Of a stretch of DNA of 38,989 bases, positions 7,077 to 15,150 are shown piece by piece (position 1 is the stretch's first letter; each line of letters opens with the position of its first letter). Origin of the DNA: an uncultured Mycoplasma sp. (GTDB taxonomy: Bacteria > Bacillota_I > Bacilli_A > RF39 > UBA660); NCBI GenBank assembly GCA_947646115.1, contig CANSFH010000008.1, positions 1 through 38,989 of the forward strand, read 5' to 3'. Both the position numbers and the translations under genes were made by a program. Under the pieces are notes generated by a model. The model was not told the DNA's origin, did no database searches, and was given only the letters and a program-made list of their open reading frames with translations.

Positions 7077-8216
7077 AATATTATATTTATACTTTAAATT
7101 TAATATTTTTTTAACTGAATTATTTATTTGTTCTTCTTTTATAGAACCACTTGTTATGCCTTCTTTAATAACATTAACAGCATTTATTGGATTTTCTGGC
7201 ATTAATAAAATGTCTACTCCTGCATTAATACTTTTTTCAATTATTTCTTTTTCTGAATAGTTATTAGTTAAAGCTTTCATATTTAAGGCATCAGTGATTA
7301 CAAGGTTTTGATACCCAATTTCTTCTTTTAAAAAGCTAGTTATAATTTTTTTAGATAAAGAAGCAGGAATATATCTATTAGTAATGCTAGGTACTGCTAA
7401 ATGTCCAATCATTATTACATCAGCATCATTTGCAATGGCTTTTTGAAATGGAATAATTTCTTCTTTTAATAGTTCCTCTTTTGTTTTAGATACTATTGGT
7501 AAATCAATGTGTGAGTCGGTTTCAGTGTTTCCATGACCTGGAAAATGTTTATATACGGGTATTATATTGTTATCCTTTAGACCTTTACTTAAAGCTAGCC
7601 CCATTTTTGAAACTATTTCAGCATTATCGCCAAAACTTCTAGTGCCTATAACGGTATTTTTAGGATTAGAATAAATATCCAAGACTGGAGCAAAATTCAT
7701 ATTTAGGTCCAACATTTTAAGATTATGAGCGATTTGTGCACCTGTGCCATAGGCAATTTCTTCATCGTTAGTTTTGCCAATTTCAGACATTGTAGGCATA
7801 TTAGAAAAGCTTATTCCTTTTATAGTTTTTAAACGATCTACTTTTCCTCCTTCTTGGTCTATTGATAAAAACATTGGTATTTTAGCACTATCTTTTATAT
7901 TTTTTATTAATTCTAAAGAATCTTCATAAGTTACTAAATTTTCTTTAAAAAAGATAAATCCTCCTGGTTTAATGGTTTTTAACATATTATTTAGAGTTTC
8001 ATCGAGTTTTGGCTCACGATAATGAATAATCATCATTTGGCCAATTTTTTCTTCTAGAGTCATTTCTTCTAGTAGTTTTGAAATGTAATCCTGGTTGGTT
8101 TCTTTAATTGGCGTTTTATTTTGATTGGTTTCTTTTTGATTATTTAGTCGATAAATTGTATAAAAAGAAATTAGTAAAATTAAAATTATGCTTGCGTATT
8201 TCAATAATTTTTTCAT
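7059..8216 (-). CDS. nagZ: beta-N-acetylhexosaminidase, glycoside hydrolase family 3 (NagZ-type)
   Basis: A 385-aa protein with one N-terminal hydrophobic helix (about 5-22), so it is membrane-anchored and faces outside. The GH3 features are clear: FLSIDQEGGKVDRL (about 117-130), KHFPGHGNTETDSHIDLP (about 224-241, with the His/Asp dyad that acts as acid/base in the NagZ clade) and VITDALNMKAL (about 307-317) with the nucleophile Asp. These enzymes remove N-acetylglucosamine from muropeptides during wall turnover. It is transcribed alone and ends in the shared inverted repeat with the HD gene. The ribosome site is AGAGGAA. Confidence 0.92.
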   Translation of the reverse strand: MKKLLKYASIILILLISFYTIYRLNNQKETNQNKTPIKETNQDYISKLLEEMTLEEKIGQMMIIHYREPKLDETLNNMLKTIKPGGFIFFKENLVTYEDSLELIKNIKDSAKIPMFLSIDQEGGKVDRLKTIKGISFSNMPTMSEIGKTNDEEIAYGTGAQIAHNLKMLDLNMNFAPVLDIYSNPKNTVIGTRSFGDNAEIVSKMGLALSKGLKDNNIIPVYKHFPGHGNTETDSHIDLPIVSKTKEELLKEEIIPFQKAIANDADVIMIGHLAVPSITNRYIPASLSKKIITSFLKEEIGYQNLVITDALNMKALTNNYSEKEIIEKSINAGVDILLMPENPINAVNVIKEGITSGSIKEEQINNSVKKILNLKYKYNIINEKR

Positions 8217-8236
8217 ATATATTCCTCTTTATTAAT

Positions 8237-8245
8237 AGTATAGCA
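8237..8245 (-). promoter_or_regulatory. extended -10 promoter of nagZ
   Basis: On the minus strand the sequence is TGCTATACT, about 20 bp before the nagZ start. A weak TTTACA lies 19 bp further upstream. Confidence 0.4.
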
Positions 8246-8272
8246 TATAAAGTAATATTTATGTAAATTAAA

Positions 8273-8293
8273 AACTTGCAAATTATGCAAGTT
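8273..8293 (-). terminator. terminator of htrA
   Basis: AACTTGCA / TGCAAGTT with a 5-nt loop, followed on the minus strand by TTTTTAATTT. It overlaps the htrA stop codon. Confidence 0.75.
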
Positions 8294-9398
8294 AATTAGC
8301 TGATAGTTTAATTTTTATATCCTTTTCTTTATTGTCTCTTAAAATAGTTACTTTCATTTCTTCACCGACTTTATGTTTATATAAGTAATATCTTAAGTAG
8401 GCTGAAGATGATATTTCATAGCCATCAACTTTTGTTATAATGTCATCTTTTTGAAGTCCAGCTAAATCAGCAGAGCTTTTACTTTCAATGCTTGCTACTA
8501 CTACACCTTTAGTAACATTAGCTTCTCTAATGAGATCATAATATTCTCGCGTATAATAAGCTCTAGTAACATCTATCATGCTTATGCCTAAGAATGGTCT
8601 TTCTATTTCTTTTCCTTCTACAAGTTCTTTAGCATATTCTAAAGCAGTTTCGATTGGTATCGCAAATCCCATACCTTCAATTGATTCACTAGCTAATTTA
8701 ATAGATGTTATGCCTATTACTTCACCATTAGAATTAGCTAAAGGACCACCACTATTACCAGAGTTAATTGCCGCATCAGTTTGGAGAGTATTTACTACCA
8801 TTGGAGTAGATGTTCCACCGCTAGTTAATTCTACTTCTACTAAACGGTCTTTTCCTGAAAGAATACCACGAGTTACACTCCAACTGTAAGCACTATCAAG
8901 AGGTGCTCCTATAGCAAAAACAGTATCACCTAAACGAGAGTTTTCACTTTTTCCAAGTGCCGCAACAGATTTAATATATTCACTACTAACAGATAATACA
9001 GCTATATCAGAATATACGTCACTACCTTCTATAGTAGTTTTAACAATGGTTCCATCAGTAAATGTAACATATACATCATCACCACCGTTAATAACATGGT
9101 TATTTGTTAAAATATAAGCTTTTTTATCTTCTTTTTGATATACAAATCCAGTTCCTGAAGAAGTAGCTTTGCCATTAACATAAGTGTTTACTACTACTAC
9201 AGAGTCATATACTTTTTCAACTGCATCTGCTATACCATTATCAGTTATGGTAACATCTTTTTCTAGTTTAGTTACTACAGTGCCAATTGTAGAAGGAAAA
9301 TAGTAGAATATGCCATACATAGATAGCATACCTAAAAAGAATATTACAACTATTATAATTCCGTTTCTTAAAGTTTTATTAGTTTGTTTTTCAGTCAT
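8292..9398 (-). CDS. htrA: HtrA/DegP-like membrane-anchored serine protease with PDZ domain
   Basis: A 368-aa protein with one membrane helix at about 12-34, a trypsin-like domain and a C-terminal PDZ domain (about 265-360). The catalytic triad is visible: His101 in TNNHVI, Asp131 in SDIAVL and Ser216 in INSGNSGGPL. HtrA proteins degrade or refold misfolded proteins outside the membrane under stress. Length and order agree with the Bacillus HtrA family. The gene starts one base after the stop of the Abi_2 gene, so it is probably read from that gene's promoter. No CssR-like operator was recognised. Confidence 0.94.
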   Translation of the reverse strand: MTEKQTNKTLRNGIIIVVIFFLGMLSMYGIFYYFPSTIGTVVTKLEKDVTITDNGIADAVEKVYDSVVVVNTYVNGKATSSGTGFVYQKEDKKAYILTNNHVINGGDDVYVTFTDGTIVKTTIEGSDVYSDIAVLSVSSEYIKSVAALGKSENSRLGDTVFAIGAPLDSAYSWSVTRGILSGKDRLVEVELTSGGTSTPMVVNTLQTDAAINSGNSGGPLANSNGEVIGITSIKLASESIEGMGFAIPIETALEYAKELVEGKEIERPFLGISMIDVTRAYYTREYYDLIREANVTKGVVVASIESKSSADLAGLQKDDIITKVDGYEISSSAYLRYYLYKHKVGEEMKVTILRDNKEKDIKIKLSAN

Positions 9399-9399
9399 T

Positions 9400-10329
9400 T
9401 TAATCCATCCTTACTATATTTTTATAATTATTAGGGAATCCCATCCGGTCTAAAACTTTTGATATTCTGATACTATGGAGACGACCACTTAAGTAGTCAA
9501 TTTCGTAAGATATTTCACTTAACATCATATGAAAGTCATCTTTACGAAGCAACCTTTTTAAAATAATAATTAAGGCAAACAAGTCATTTATACCATATAT
9601 GTATTCACCATTAGTTTTAGGTATTTGTAACTCTTCATGGTATTTTGTAATAGGTATTTCTTTTTGAGTTTTGTGTTCATAACATATATCTTCGTGGGCG
9701 CATAAGTTTCTATAGTTAGCGAGTATGGGAAGATATATAAGAAAGCTTTCTACATCTACATTAAACATGTCAGCGATTGTTTCTTGATCTTCCGGTTTAA
9801 GTATTGTATATAGTTCACCAACAATTCCAAATGATAATACTTTTACAACAATCCATAAGGGAATATAACCATAGTTACTTTGATAGTGTTTAGTTGCAGT
9901 ATGTTGTCCACCATTAACATTAATTTGTCTTTTTATTTTTTTTAAAAGATCATTTACTTGGCGTGTTCTTTTAGAGTCTTTCACAAAATTATCAGGATTC
10001 AAATATTTTTTTTCTTTAAATCCATATTTACGGGATAATTCGTATGATATAATACTTTTAATATTGTTTTCAAGAATAAGAATATTTTTAAATAGAATAT
10101 TACGCAATTGACGATCAAAATTAAAGAGGGCATATATTTCACGAAAGTTAGCTCCATTAATAAAAGTTCTATCATTGTATGACTTCATAAATAAGAAGCG
10201 ATAGCCATTAATAAAAAAGTAGTTTTCACGTAATAATATATTTTTAGCATATTCTTCATCGTCAATAATTAGATTTTTGCTTTTTAGAATATCTATTTGT
10301 TCTTCAAGAGTTTTAAATATCTTTTCCAT
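9400..10329 (-). CDS. Abi_2 family abortive-infection protein (AbiD/AbiF-like, HEPN-type)
   Basis: The sequence matches the Abi_2 pattern: an N-terminal NYFFINGYRFLF stretch, an early helical FNFDRQLRNILFKNILILE region, and late NYRNLCAHED with Arg207 and His212. R-x4-H is the catalytic motif of HEPN ribonucleases. Members found in lactococcal abortive-infection systems halt phage growth. ATG 10329 is preferred because AGGTGGAG sits at ideal distance; an in-frame GTG at 10338 lies inside that site. It lies directly ahead of htrA with a 1-bp gap, which is unusual for a defence gene. A role in phage defence is inferred from the family. Confidence 0.82.
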   Translation of the reverse strand: MEKIFKTLEEQIDILKSKNLIIDDEEYAKNILLRENYFFINGYRFLFMKSYNDRTFINGANFREIYALFNFDRQLRNILFKNILILENNIKSIISYELSRKYGFKEKKYLNPDNFVKDSKRTRQVNDLLKKIKRQINVNGGQHTATKHYQSNYGYIPLWIVVKVLSFGIVGELYTILKPEDQETIADMFNVDVESFLIYLPILANYRNLCAHEDICYEHKTQKEIPITKYHEELQIPKTNGEYIYGINDLFALIIILKRLLRKDDFHMMLSEISYEIDYLSGRLHSIRISKVLDRMGFPNNYKNIVRMD

Positions 10330-10348
10330 ATACTCCACCTATTTTAAT

Positions 10349-10357
10349 ATTATATCA
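10349..10357 (-). promoter_or_regulatory. extended -10 promoter of the Abi_2-htrA pair
   Basis: The minus strand reads TGATATAAT, 19 bp before the ATG at 10329. The -35 region is weak. Confidence 0.5.
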
Positions 10358-10417
10358 CAAAGAACAGTTTTATTGTACTCCTAAACATTGATTTATATGT
10401 TAATATTTAGTGAAATT

Positions 10418-10446
10418 TTGGTGAAAAATGTATTTTATGGTATAAT
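10418..10446 (+). promoter_or_regulatory. promoter of the phospholipase C-like gene
   Basis: TTGGTG (10418-10423), 17 bp, TATAAT (10441-10446) with TGG as extended -10. AGGGTGAT follows as ribosome site. Confidence 0.6.
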
Positions 10447-10461
10447 TATTAGGGTGATATT

Positions 10462-11412
10462 ATGCCAGCATCTTACACTCATCATGTTTTTACACAAGAT
10501 ATTTTTAAATCACTAGATAATACTATTAAAGAATAAATAGAAAAATCATTAGATTTATTTTATTTATTTGGTAAAAGTTTTGATATTTTATTTTTTATTG
10601 ATTTTAAAATGGGGAATTATGCTCATAAAAATAATGTTAACTTATATTTTAAAAATATTATTCAATATATTATAAATAATAATTTAGAAAATAATTCAGA
10701 AGTTTTGGCTTATTTATATGGTTCTATATGTCATTATGTTCTTGATAGTGTATGCCATCCTTATGTTTTTTATAAAACTGGTAATTATAATTCTCATGAT
10801 AAAAATACGTATAAATATAGAGGGAAACACAGTTATTTAGAATATATGGTAGATGCCATTATTTATCAAACGAGAAATAATAAACCTATTTATAAAGCAA
10901 AATTAGCTTCAGATATTTTTTCTCCAGTTAAATTTAGTAAGGAACTGCAGAATGCTTTGGATTACACTTATTATAATACATTTAAAGTTAGTAATTATAG
11001 TAAAAAAGTTTATAGAGGTTATAAGAATTATAAGAATTGTTTAAAGTATTTTATGTGTTCACGCTGGGGTATTAAGAAAAGATTGTATAATTTGATTGAT
11101 TGTATACGTATTAGTAATATAGAACTAGCTCCTAAATGTTATTATATAAAGAAGTTGGATATGAGTGTTTTAAATTGGGAACATAAAGAATGGTGTTATC
11201 CAGTAGCAAAAAAAGAATTATATCACTATTCTTTTTATGATTTGTATGATATAGCATTAATTCGTGCTAAAAAGCTCTTAATTATGATTGATGAGTTCTT
11301 ATTAGAAGAAGAAAGAGATTTAGATGTTCTTTTAAAAGAAATTGGAAACTTGAGTTATATTACGGGGGTTAATTTAAGAAAATCACAAGCAATGAAATAT
11401 TTTGAATTTTAA
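10462..11412 (+). pseudogene. zinc-dependent phospholipase C-like gene interrupted by an in-frame stop
   Basis: ATG 10462 has a good ribosome site and promoter and opens MPASYTHHVFTQDIFKSL, but codon 25 is TAA (10534-10536). The same frame then continues without further stops to 11412 (about 291 further residues). It has HHVF at the start, NYAHKNNVNLYF, and HYVLDSVCHPYVFYKTG with His and Asp residues like those of zinc-dependent phospholipase C-type proteins. This is a single-base nonsense change in an otherwise intact gene. An internal ATG at 10609 could give a 267-aa product lacking the first conserved His region, but it has no convincing ribosome site. Its tail overlaps the convergent amidase gene by 4 bp. 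It could also be a sequencing error. Confidence 0.72.
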
Positions 11413-12059
11413 TAATAATTAATTATAGCGTTTGTGATTGTCTTGGCTAATTTTTGTTGATATTCTGTTGTTTTTAATTTATTTAGTTCAGCTTCATTTG
11501 ATAAAAAACCGCATTCAATTAAGACTCCAGGAATTTCTAGTTTACTATACATATAAGTTTTACTAGGAATTTTTTTTATTTCTCGGTCGCCATTTAATTC
11601 TTTATTTAAGGTTTCTTGGATAACTGCAGCTATTTCTTTATTTGTGTCATTATTGTAGAAAACTTGAGCACCACTATAACTTGAGTCACTTAAATAATTC
11701 AAATGAATTGATAAATACATATCGGCTTTAGAGTTGTTTATTAATTTTATTCGATTATCAAAGTCGCTTTTTTTTCGCCATTTAGCATTGGGAGAACTTA
11801 AATCATAGTCATTATCTCGGGTCATAATTATTGTTGCTCCAACTTTAACAAGCTCTATTTCAAGATTTTTACTTATTGATAAGTTAATATCTTTTTCGTA
11901 GATATTGTGTTTAGTAGTACCTGGATCAGCACCTCCATGACCAGCATCAATTATTAAAGTTTTCCCACTTAGAGGGAGCATAGCTTTGACTTCTTTGTTA
12001 ATAAATATTGCACTTACTAACAGCACGATAATAATAAATAATTTGTATCTTTTTTTCAT
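11409..12059 (-). CDS. cwlD: N-acetylmuramoyl-L-alanine amidase, CwlD-like
   Basis: A 216-aa protein with an N-terminal signal or anchor helix (about 7-21), followed by one Amidase_3 domain. The zinc ligands are visible: His41 in IIDAGHGG, Glu55 in YEKDINL and His119 in LSIHLN. The catalytic Glu182 lies in VLIECGFLSN. The small size, with signal plus catalytic domain only and no wall-binding repeats, is like CwlD, which helps make muramic-delta-lactam in spore cortex. A general cell-wall amidase is the alternative. There is no Shine-Dalgarno site before the ATG, and a -10-like TATAAT lies only 5 bp upstream, so the transcript may be leaderless. Confidence 0.8.
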   Translation of the reverse strand: MKKRYKLFIIIVLLVSAIFINKEVKAMLPLSGKTLIIDAGHGGADPGTTKHNIYEKDINLSISKNLEIELVKVGATIIMTRDNDYDLSSPNAKWRKKSDFDNRIKLINNSKADMYLSIHLNYLSDSSYSGAQVFYNNDTNKEIAAVIQETLNKELNGDREIKKIPSKTYMYSKLEIPGVLIECGFLSNEAELNKLKTTEYQQKLAKTITNAIINYY

Positions 12060-12064
12060 AGTAA

Positions 12065-12070
12065 ATTATA
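12065..12070 (-). promoter_or_regulatory. -10-like element placed for a leaderless amidase transcript
   Basis: The minus strand reads TATAAT with only 5 bp between it and the ATG at 12059, so transcription would begin at or next to the start codon. The -35 region is poor (TATACA, 19 bp upstream). Confidence 0.3.
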
Positions 12071-12104
12071 CGCGAAAAGTTTAAAAAAATGTATAGTAAT
12101 TAAA

Positions 12105-12132
12105 AAAGTGAACCATATTTCGAGTTCACTTT
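12105..12132 (-). terminator. terminator of the 12150-13172 gene
   Basis: A 9-bp stem, AAAGTGAAC / GTTCACTTT, followed on the minus strand by a T tract. Confidence 0.75.
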
Positions 12133-12149
12133 TGGGATTATTTAATATA

Positions 12150-13172
12150 TTAGTTGTTTTTATTTTCTTTAACTATTTCTTTAGCAAGTTTTCTATTTTC
12201 ATTTGTATAACCAACTAATAATTTTGGATTTCTTTTAATAATTGTTTCAACAACTTCTTCAATAACTGATGTTGATTTTTTAGTAACACCATCTACTTGT
12301 AATAAAGCTTTTACTTTACCATTTTTAAGCATCGCCATTAAGCTTTTATTAGTAGTAATTCCATATTGTCTTAATCTGTATTCATAAATCCATACTAAAT
12401 CTTTATAATTTACAATTAACATTTTTCCAACTAAACTTATAATATAATTTTTAGTTAATATTAAATGCGCTCTTTCATAGTGGAATGTTTCTTTATCTTC
12501 TAATTCTTTTTCAATTTTTTCTAGGTCTTCATCACTTAGTTTTTTTAATGCACTTTCGGTTTGAATTTTTTTAATGATAAATACTAGAATGAAGCTAAAG
12601 CTAAATAAGCCTGCTAGCATAGCAACAATGGCTAAAACTATCATTAATGGTGAATCAATATATGCTGAAGTATCAAGATAAACACCACCAAAATAATCAT
12701 TAAACTCTGATTGTTTTATTTGATCTTTCTTGTCTACATTTTTATTATACCATTCAACAGTATATTTTTTAGCTGTAGTGTCTGTTTTTACAGTTTTACC
12801 ATAAACAGTATATGGCTCTTTCTCTAAATTTTTGTTGTTTAGCAAATCAGCATATAGTTCGTTTGTCATATAAACTAGATATAAGTATTTTTCGTCTCCT
12901 ACTACATAAAGCCCATAATCTGGTTTATTGTTATTAACTGCAACTTTGCTATAAACTTTAGAAATTTTTAAATTACTAGTTATGTCTGCTGCACTATTTT
13001 GCTTTGTAATTACATCATTCAAGTATGTAGAATCTTTTGGTTCTTTACCATCTTCATATATAATGGCAACCCCACATATTATAGTAAGAACTATAGATAT
13101 GAGACCAATGACGAGGTTTTGATTAATTTTTTTGAATTCCTTTTTAAGTAATTCACTTTTAACTCTTTTCAT
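12150..13172 (-). CDS. uncharacterised two-helix membrane protein, 340 aa
   Basis: Two membrane helices are evident, one near residues 21-40 and one near 174-200. About 130 residues between them would face outside, including KVAVNNNKPDYGLYVVGDEKYLYLVYM. A cytoplasmic part of about 140 residues begins with a Lys/Glu-rich coiled stretch. That part (THFERAH-like YERAHLILTKNYIISL..., YKDLVWIYEY) looks like the PH-like, DUF6709-type proteins of Firmicutes, but I am not certain. ATG 13172 has GAGGAG seven bases upstream; GTG 13193 would place the ribosome site inside the gene. It is monocistronic, with its own terminator. Function unknown. Confidence 0.7.
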   Translation of the reverse strand: MKRVKSELLKKEFKKINQNLVIGLISIVLTIICGVAIIYEDGKEPKDSTYLNDVITKQNSAADITSNLKISKVYSKVAVNNNKPDYGLYVVGDEKYLYLVYMTNELYADLLNNKNLEKEPYTVYGKTVKTDTTAKKYTVEWYNKNVDKKDQIKQSEFNDYFGGVYLDTSAYIDSPLMIVLAIVAMLAGLFSFSFILVFIIKKIQTESALKKLSDEDLEKIEKELEDKETFHYERAHLILTKNYIISLVGKMLIVNYKDLVWIYEYRLRQYGITTNKSLMAMLKNGKVKALLQVDGVTKKSTSVIEEVVETIIKRNPKLLVGYTNENRKLAKEIVKENKNN

Positions 13173-13272
13173 ATATAAACTCCTCACTTCCACTATATTA
13201 TAGCATATTTTAAAAATAGAAAAAATATTAAAATAATAAATTTTTTATTTTCAAAAAGAAGTAATATATTTC

Positions 13273-14100
13273 TTATCTTGCAACAGTAGTTTTTTTATCG
13301 ATTGAATTTAGTATATCGGAAATATTTCCTTCAATATGAATAAGTCCACTAACTGAAGCACCTATACTTTGCCAAAAAGTTAAAGCATCATTACCTGGGA
13401 CACGATAAGTAATTGAATCAAAATTTTCGATGCCATCGTTTTTAGCTAAATCAAAAGTTAAACCAACCATTTTTTTGGCAATTCCTAAACCTCTAAATTC
13501 AGGCATAACATATAATTCTGCATTAGTTAGGGCTAGTCCGCCAGCACCATTTCTGATATTTGCTCCGAAAAAGCCGATAGCAAATATTTCACCAGTTGCT
13601 ATGTCTTTTGCATATTTGACTGATAAATATTTTAGGCTACAAAACATAGTATAAAAATCTTTTTCGCTCCATATTTCACCTAAAGTATTTTGATAGTGGG
13701 CAATATATGAAGAACATAATTTTTTTAAATTTTCTAACTGAACTAATTCACCATCATTATCAGGATAATAAAAAGGGACAAATGTTGTCTTGTCAATAAG
13801 AATGCCTCTGAATATATCTACACTTCCTCTATGATAATAGTGTCTATCATTATTTATTAAAGTCATATTAATTCCACTGTTTCTAAGCCCCATTGGTAAT
13901 AGCTGCACTTTTCTTCCATTAATAGTTAGGTCATCATAATCATCAATTAATTTTTTGTAAAGACAAGTGTTAAAATCTATGCCTTTATTAATGCATTCTT
14001 GGATAAAATTTTGTTCCCTTTCCATTTTACTATTAGCTATCATATCTAAATAATAGTGAAAACTTGAATTAAATTTAGCATAAACATCTGTATATTTCAT
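13273..14100 (-). CDS. GNAT acetyltransferase, 275 aa
   Basis: The C-terminal half is a GNAT domain. AELYVMPEFRGLGIAKKMVG (about 194-213) contains the acetyl-CoA loop R/Q-x-x-G-x-G/A as RGLGIAKK. A second motif with FWQSIGAS follows near 246-253. The N-terminal 120 residues are unrelated to the core GNAT fold and may bind substrate. It is the last gene of a four-gene operon (gap 4 bp) headed by an HTH regulator and holding a second GNAT. The substrate is unknown. Confidence 0.8.
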   Translation of the reverse strand: MKYTDVYAKFNSSFHYYLDMIANSKMEREQNFIQECINKGIDFNTCLYKKLIDDYDDLTINGRKVQLLPMGLRNSGINMTLINNDRHYYHRGSVDIFRGILIDKTTFVPFYYPDNDGELVQLENLKKLCSSYIAHYQNTLGEIWSEKDFYTMFCSLKYLSVKYAKDIATGEIFAIGFFGANIRNGAGGLALTNAELYVMPEFRGLGIAKKMVGLTFDLAKNDGIENFDSITYRVPGNDALTFWQSIGASVSGLIHIEGNISDILNSIDKKTTVAR

Positions 14101-14104
14101 AATA

Positions 14105-14635
14105 TTATTTCCTTTTTTTAGCTAATATATATCCCGATGTAGAACATACTAAAAGGATGCTTTCTAAAATAATACCGAATATGGATTTAACATATAAATT
14201 GTATAATATCCATAAAATACTTACAGGAATGCCTAAAAGTTTATATGTTTGAGGATTTTTTTGCCATACAGAATAAGTATATAGCATAGTTGCAAAAACA
14301 GAGAGTAAGCTTAAGTAACCATCAAAAGTAAATATAGCCGATATAATAGATATGATATAAAGTATAATTAAAATAATAATGTCTTTTTTAGTTGTTTTAT
14401 CTGTTTGTTTATTTTTATGTTCGTCTATTAAGAAAATGGTGTTTCTTATTAATGCGACTAAACACATAGCTACGCCTGTCCATGCATTTAAAAATATATA
14501 TGCTAAAGCATTGGCTATTAAAGATATGAAATTTATTATTAAAATTTTTTTTCTACTTTTTAGCAAATATGTTGAAGCTAAAAATATATAGTTTAAAATG
14601 GTAAAGACTTGAGATAAAATGTAAGTTGTAGTCAT
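14105..14635 (-). CDS. YgjV-family inner membrane protein, 176 aa
   Basis: Six hydrophobic helices fill the protein. The layout and motifs (YIFLASTYLLKSRKKILIIN, WTGVAMCLVALIRNTIFL, then LSVFATMLYTYSVWQ and a final GIPVSILWILYNLYVKS) match the YgjV family of small membrane proteins of unknown function. The start codon overlaps the stop of the upstream GNAT gene (TAATG), which indicates translational coupling. Together with the two GNAT genes it may modify or export a small metabolite, which is inference. Confidence 0.75.
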   Translation of the reverse strand: MTTTYILSQVFTILNYIFLASTYLLKSRKKILIINFISLIANALAYIFLNAWTGVAMCLVALIRNTIFLIDEHKNKQTDKTTKKDIIILIILYIISIISAIFTFDGYLSLLSVFATMLYTYSVWQKNPQTYKLLGIPVSILWILYNLYVKSIFGIILESILLVCSTSGYILAKKRK

Positions 14636-15150
14636 TATTTATCATCCTTTAGTTTTAGCATATATAGATTACGTAAGAATCCATTAGATAATGTAGTAGT
14701 TTTTATATATTTTAATCCAACTCTTTCAAGAGTCTTGCAGCTATCGATATTATCTGGGTGAGCCATGGAAATAATATAGTCAAAACCAAGTTTTTTAGCA
14801 AGTTCTAATTCCTTCTTTTGAAGAGTAGTTGTAATTCCAAGTCCGCGATATTCTTTTAAAACTAGATTTCCGCCTAGCTCACAGACATTATAATCAGTTA
14901 ATTGGAATTCCTTTTTAAAATCACTAAGCATATCTTGTGATATATAGAGTTGAGCCATGCCAACTAATTTATTATTATCGTAAGCACCATATAATGGCGC
15001 ATATTTTTCTTCATCAAACATACTTTTTAGTTCCCAATCTTCATAAGGGATAAAATATTCGGGATTTTCTATGGTTGATAAAACACTATTTATTAAGTTA
15101 AATAATTGTTCTTTATCGGTTTCAGGTATTTTTTTATAAGTTAAGTTCAT
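14635..15150 (-). CDS. GNAT acetyltransferase, 171 aa
   Basis: A single GNAT domain. VCELGGNLVLKEYRGLGITT (about 89-108) holds the acetyl-CoA-binding YRGLGI, followed by AKKLGFDYIISMAHPDNIDS and LERVGLKYI, the typical motif B region. The length fits a stand-alone GNAT. The start overlaps the stop of the HTH gene by 4 bp (ATGA) and the stop overlaps the YgjV start by one base, so these genes are tightly coupled. The substrate cannot be read from the sequence. Confidence 0.85.
   Translation of the reverse strand: MNLTYKKIPETDKEQLFNLINSVLSTIENPEYFIPYEDWELKSMFDEEKYAPLYGAYDNNKLVGMAQLYISQDMLSDFKKEFQLTDYNVCELGGNLVLKEYRGLGITTTLQKKELELAKKLGFDYIISMAHPDNIDSCKTLERVGLKYIKTTTLSNGFLRNLYMLKLKDDK

Noticed and set aside
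8578..8889. 103-codon frame on the plus strand inside htrA
   Set aside because: It is a mirror of the htrA coding sequence. htrA has all catalytic motifs and a good start.
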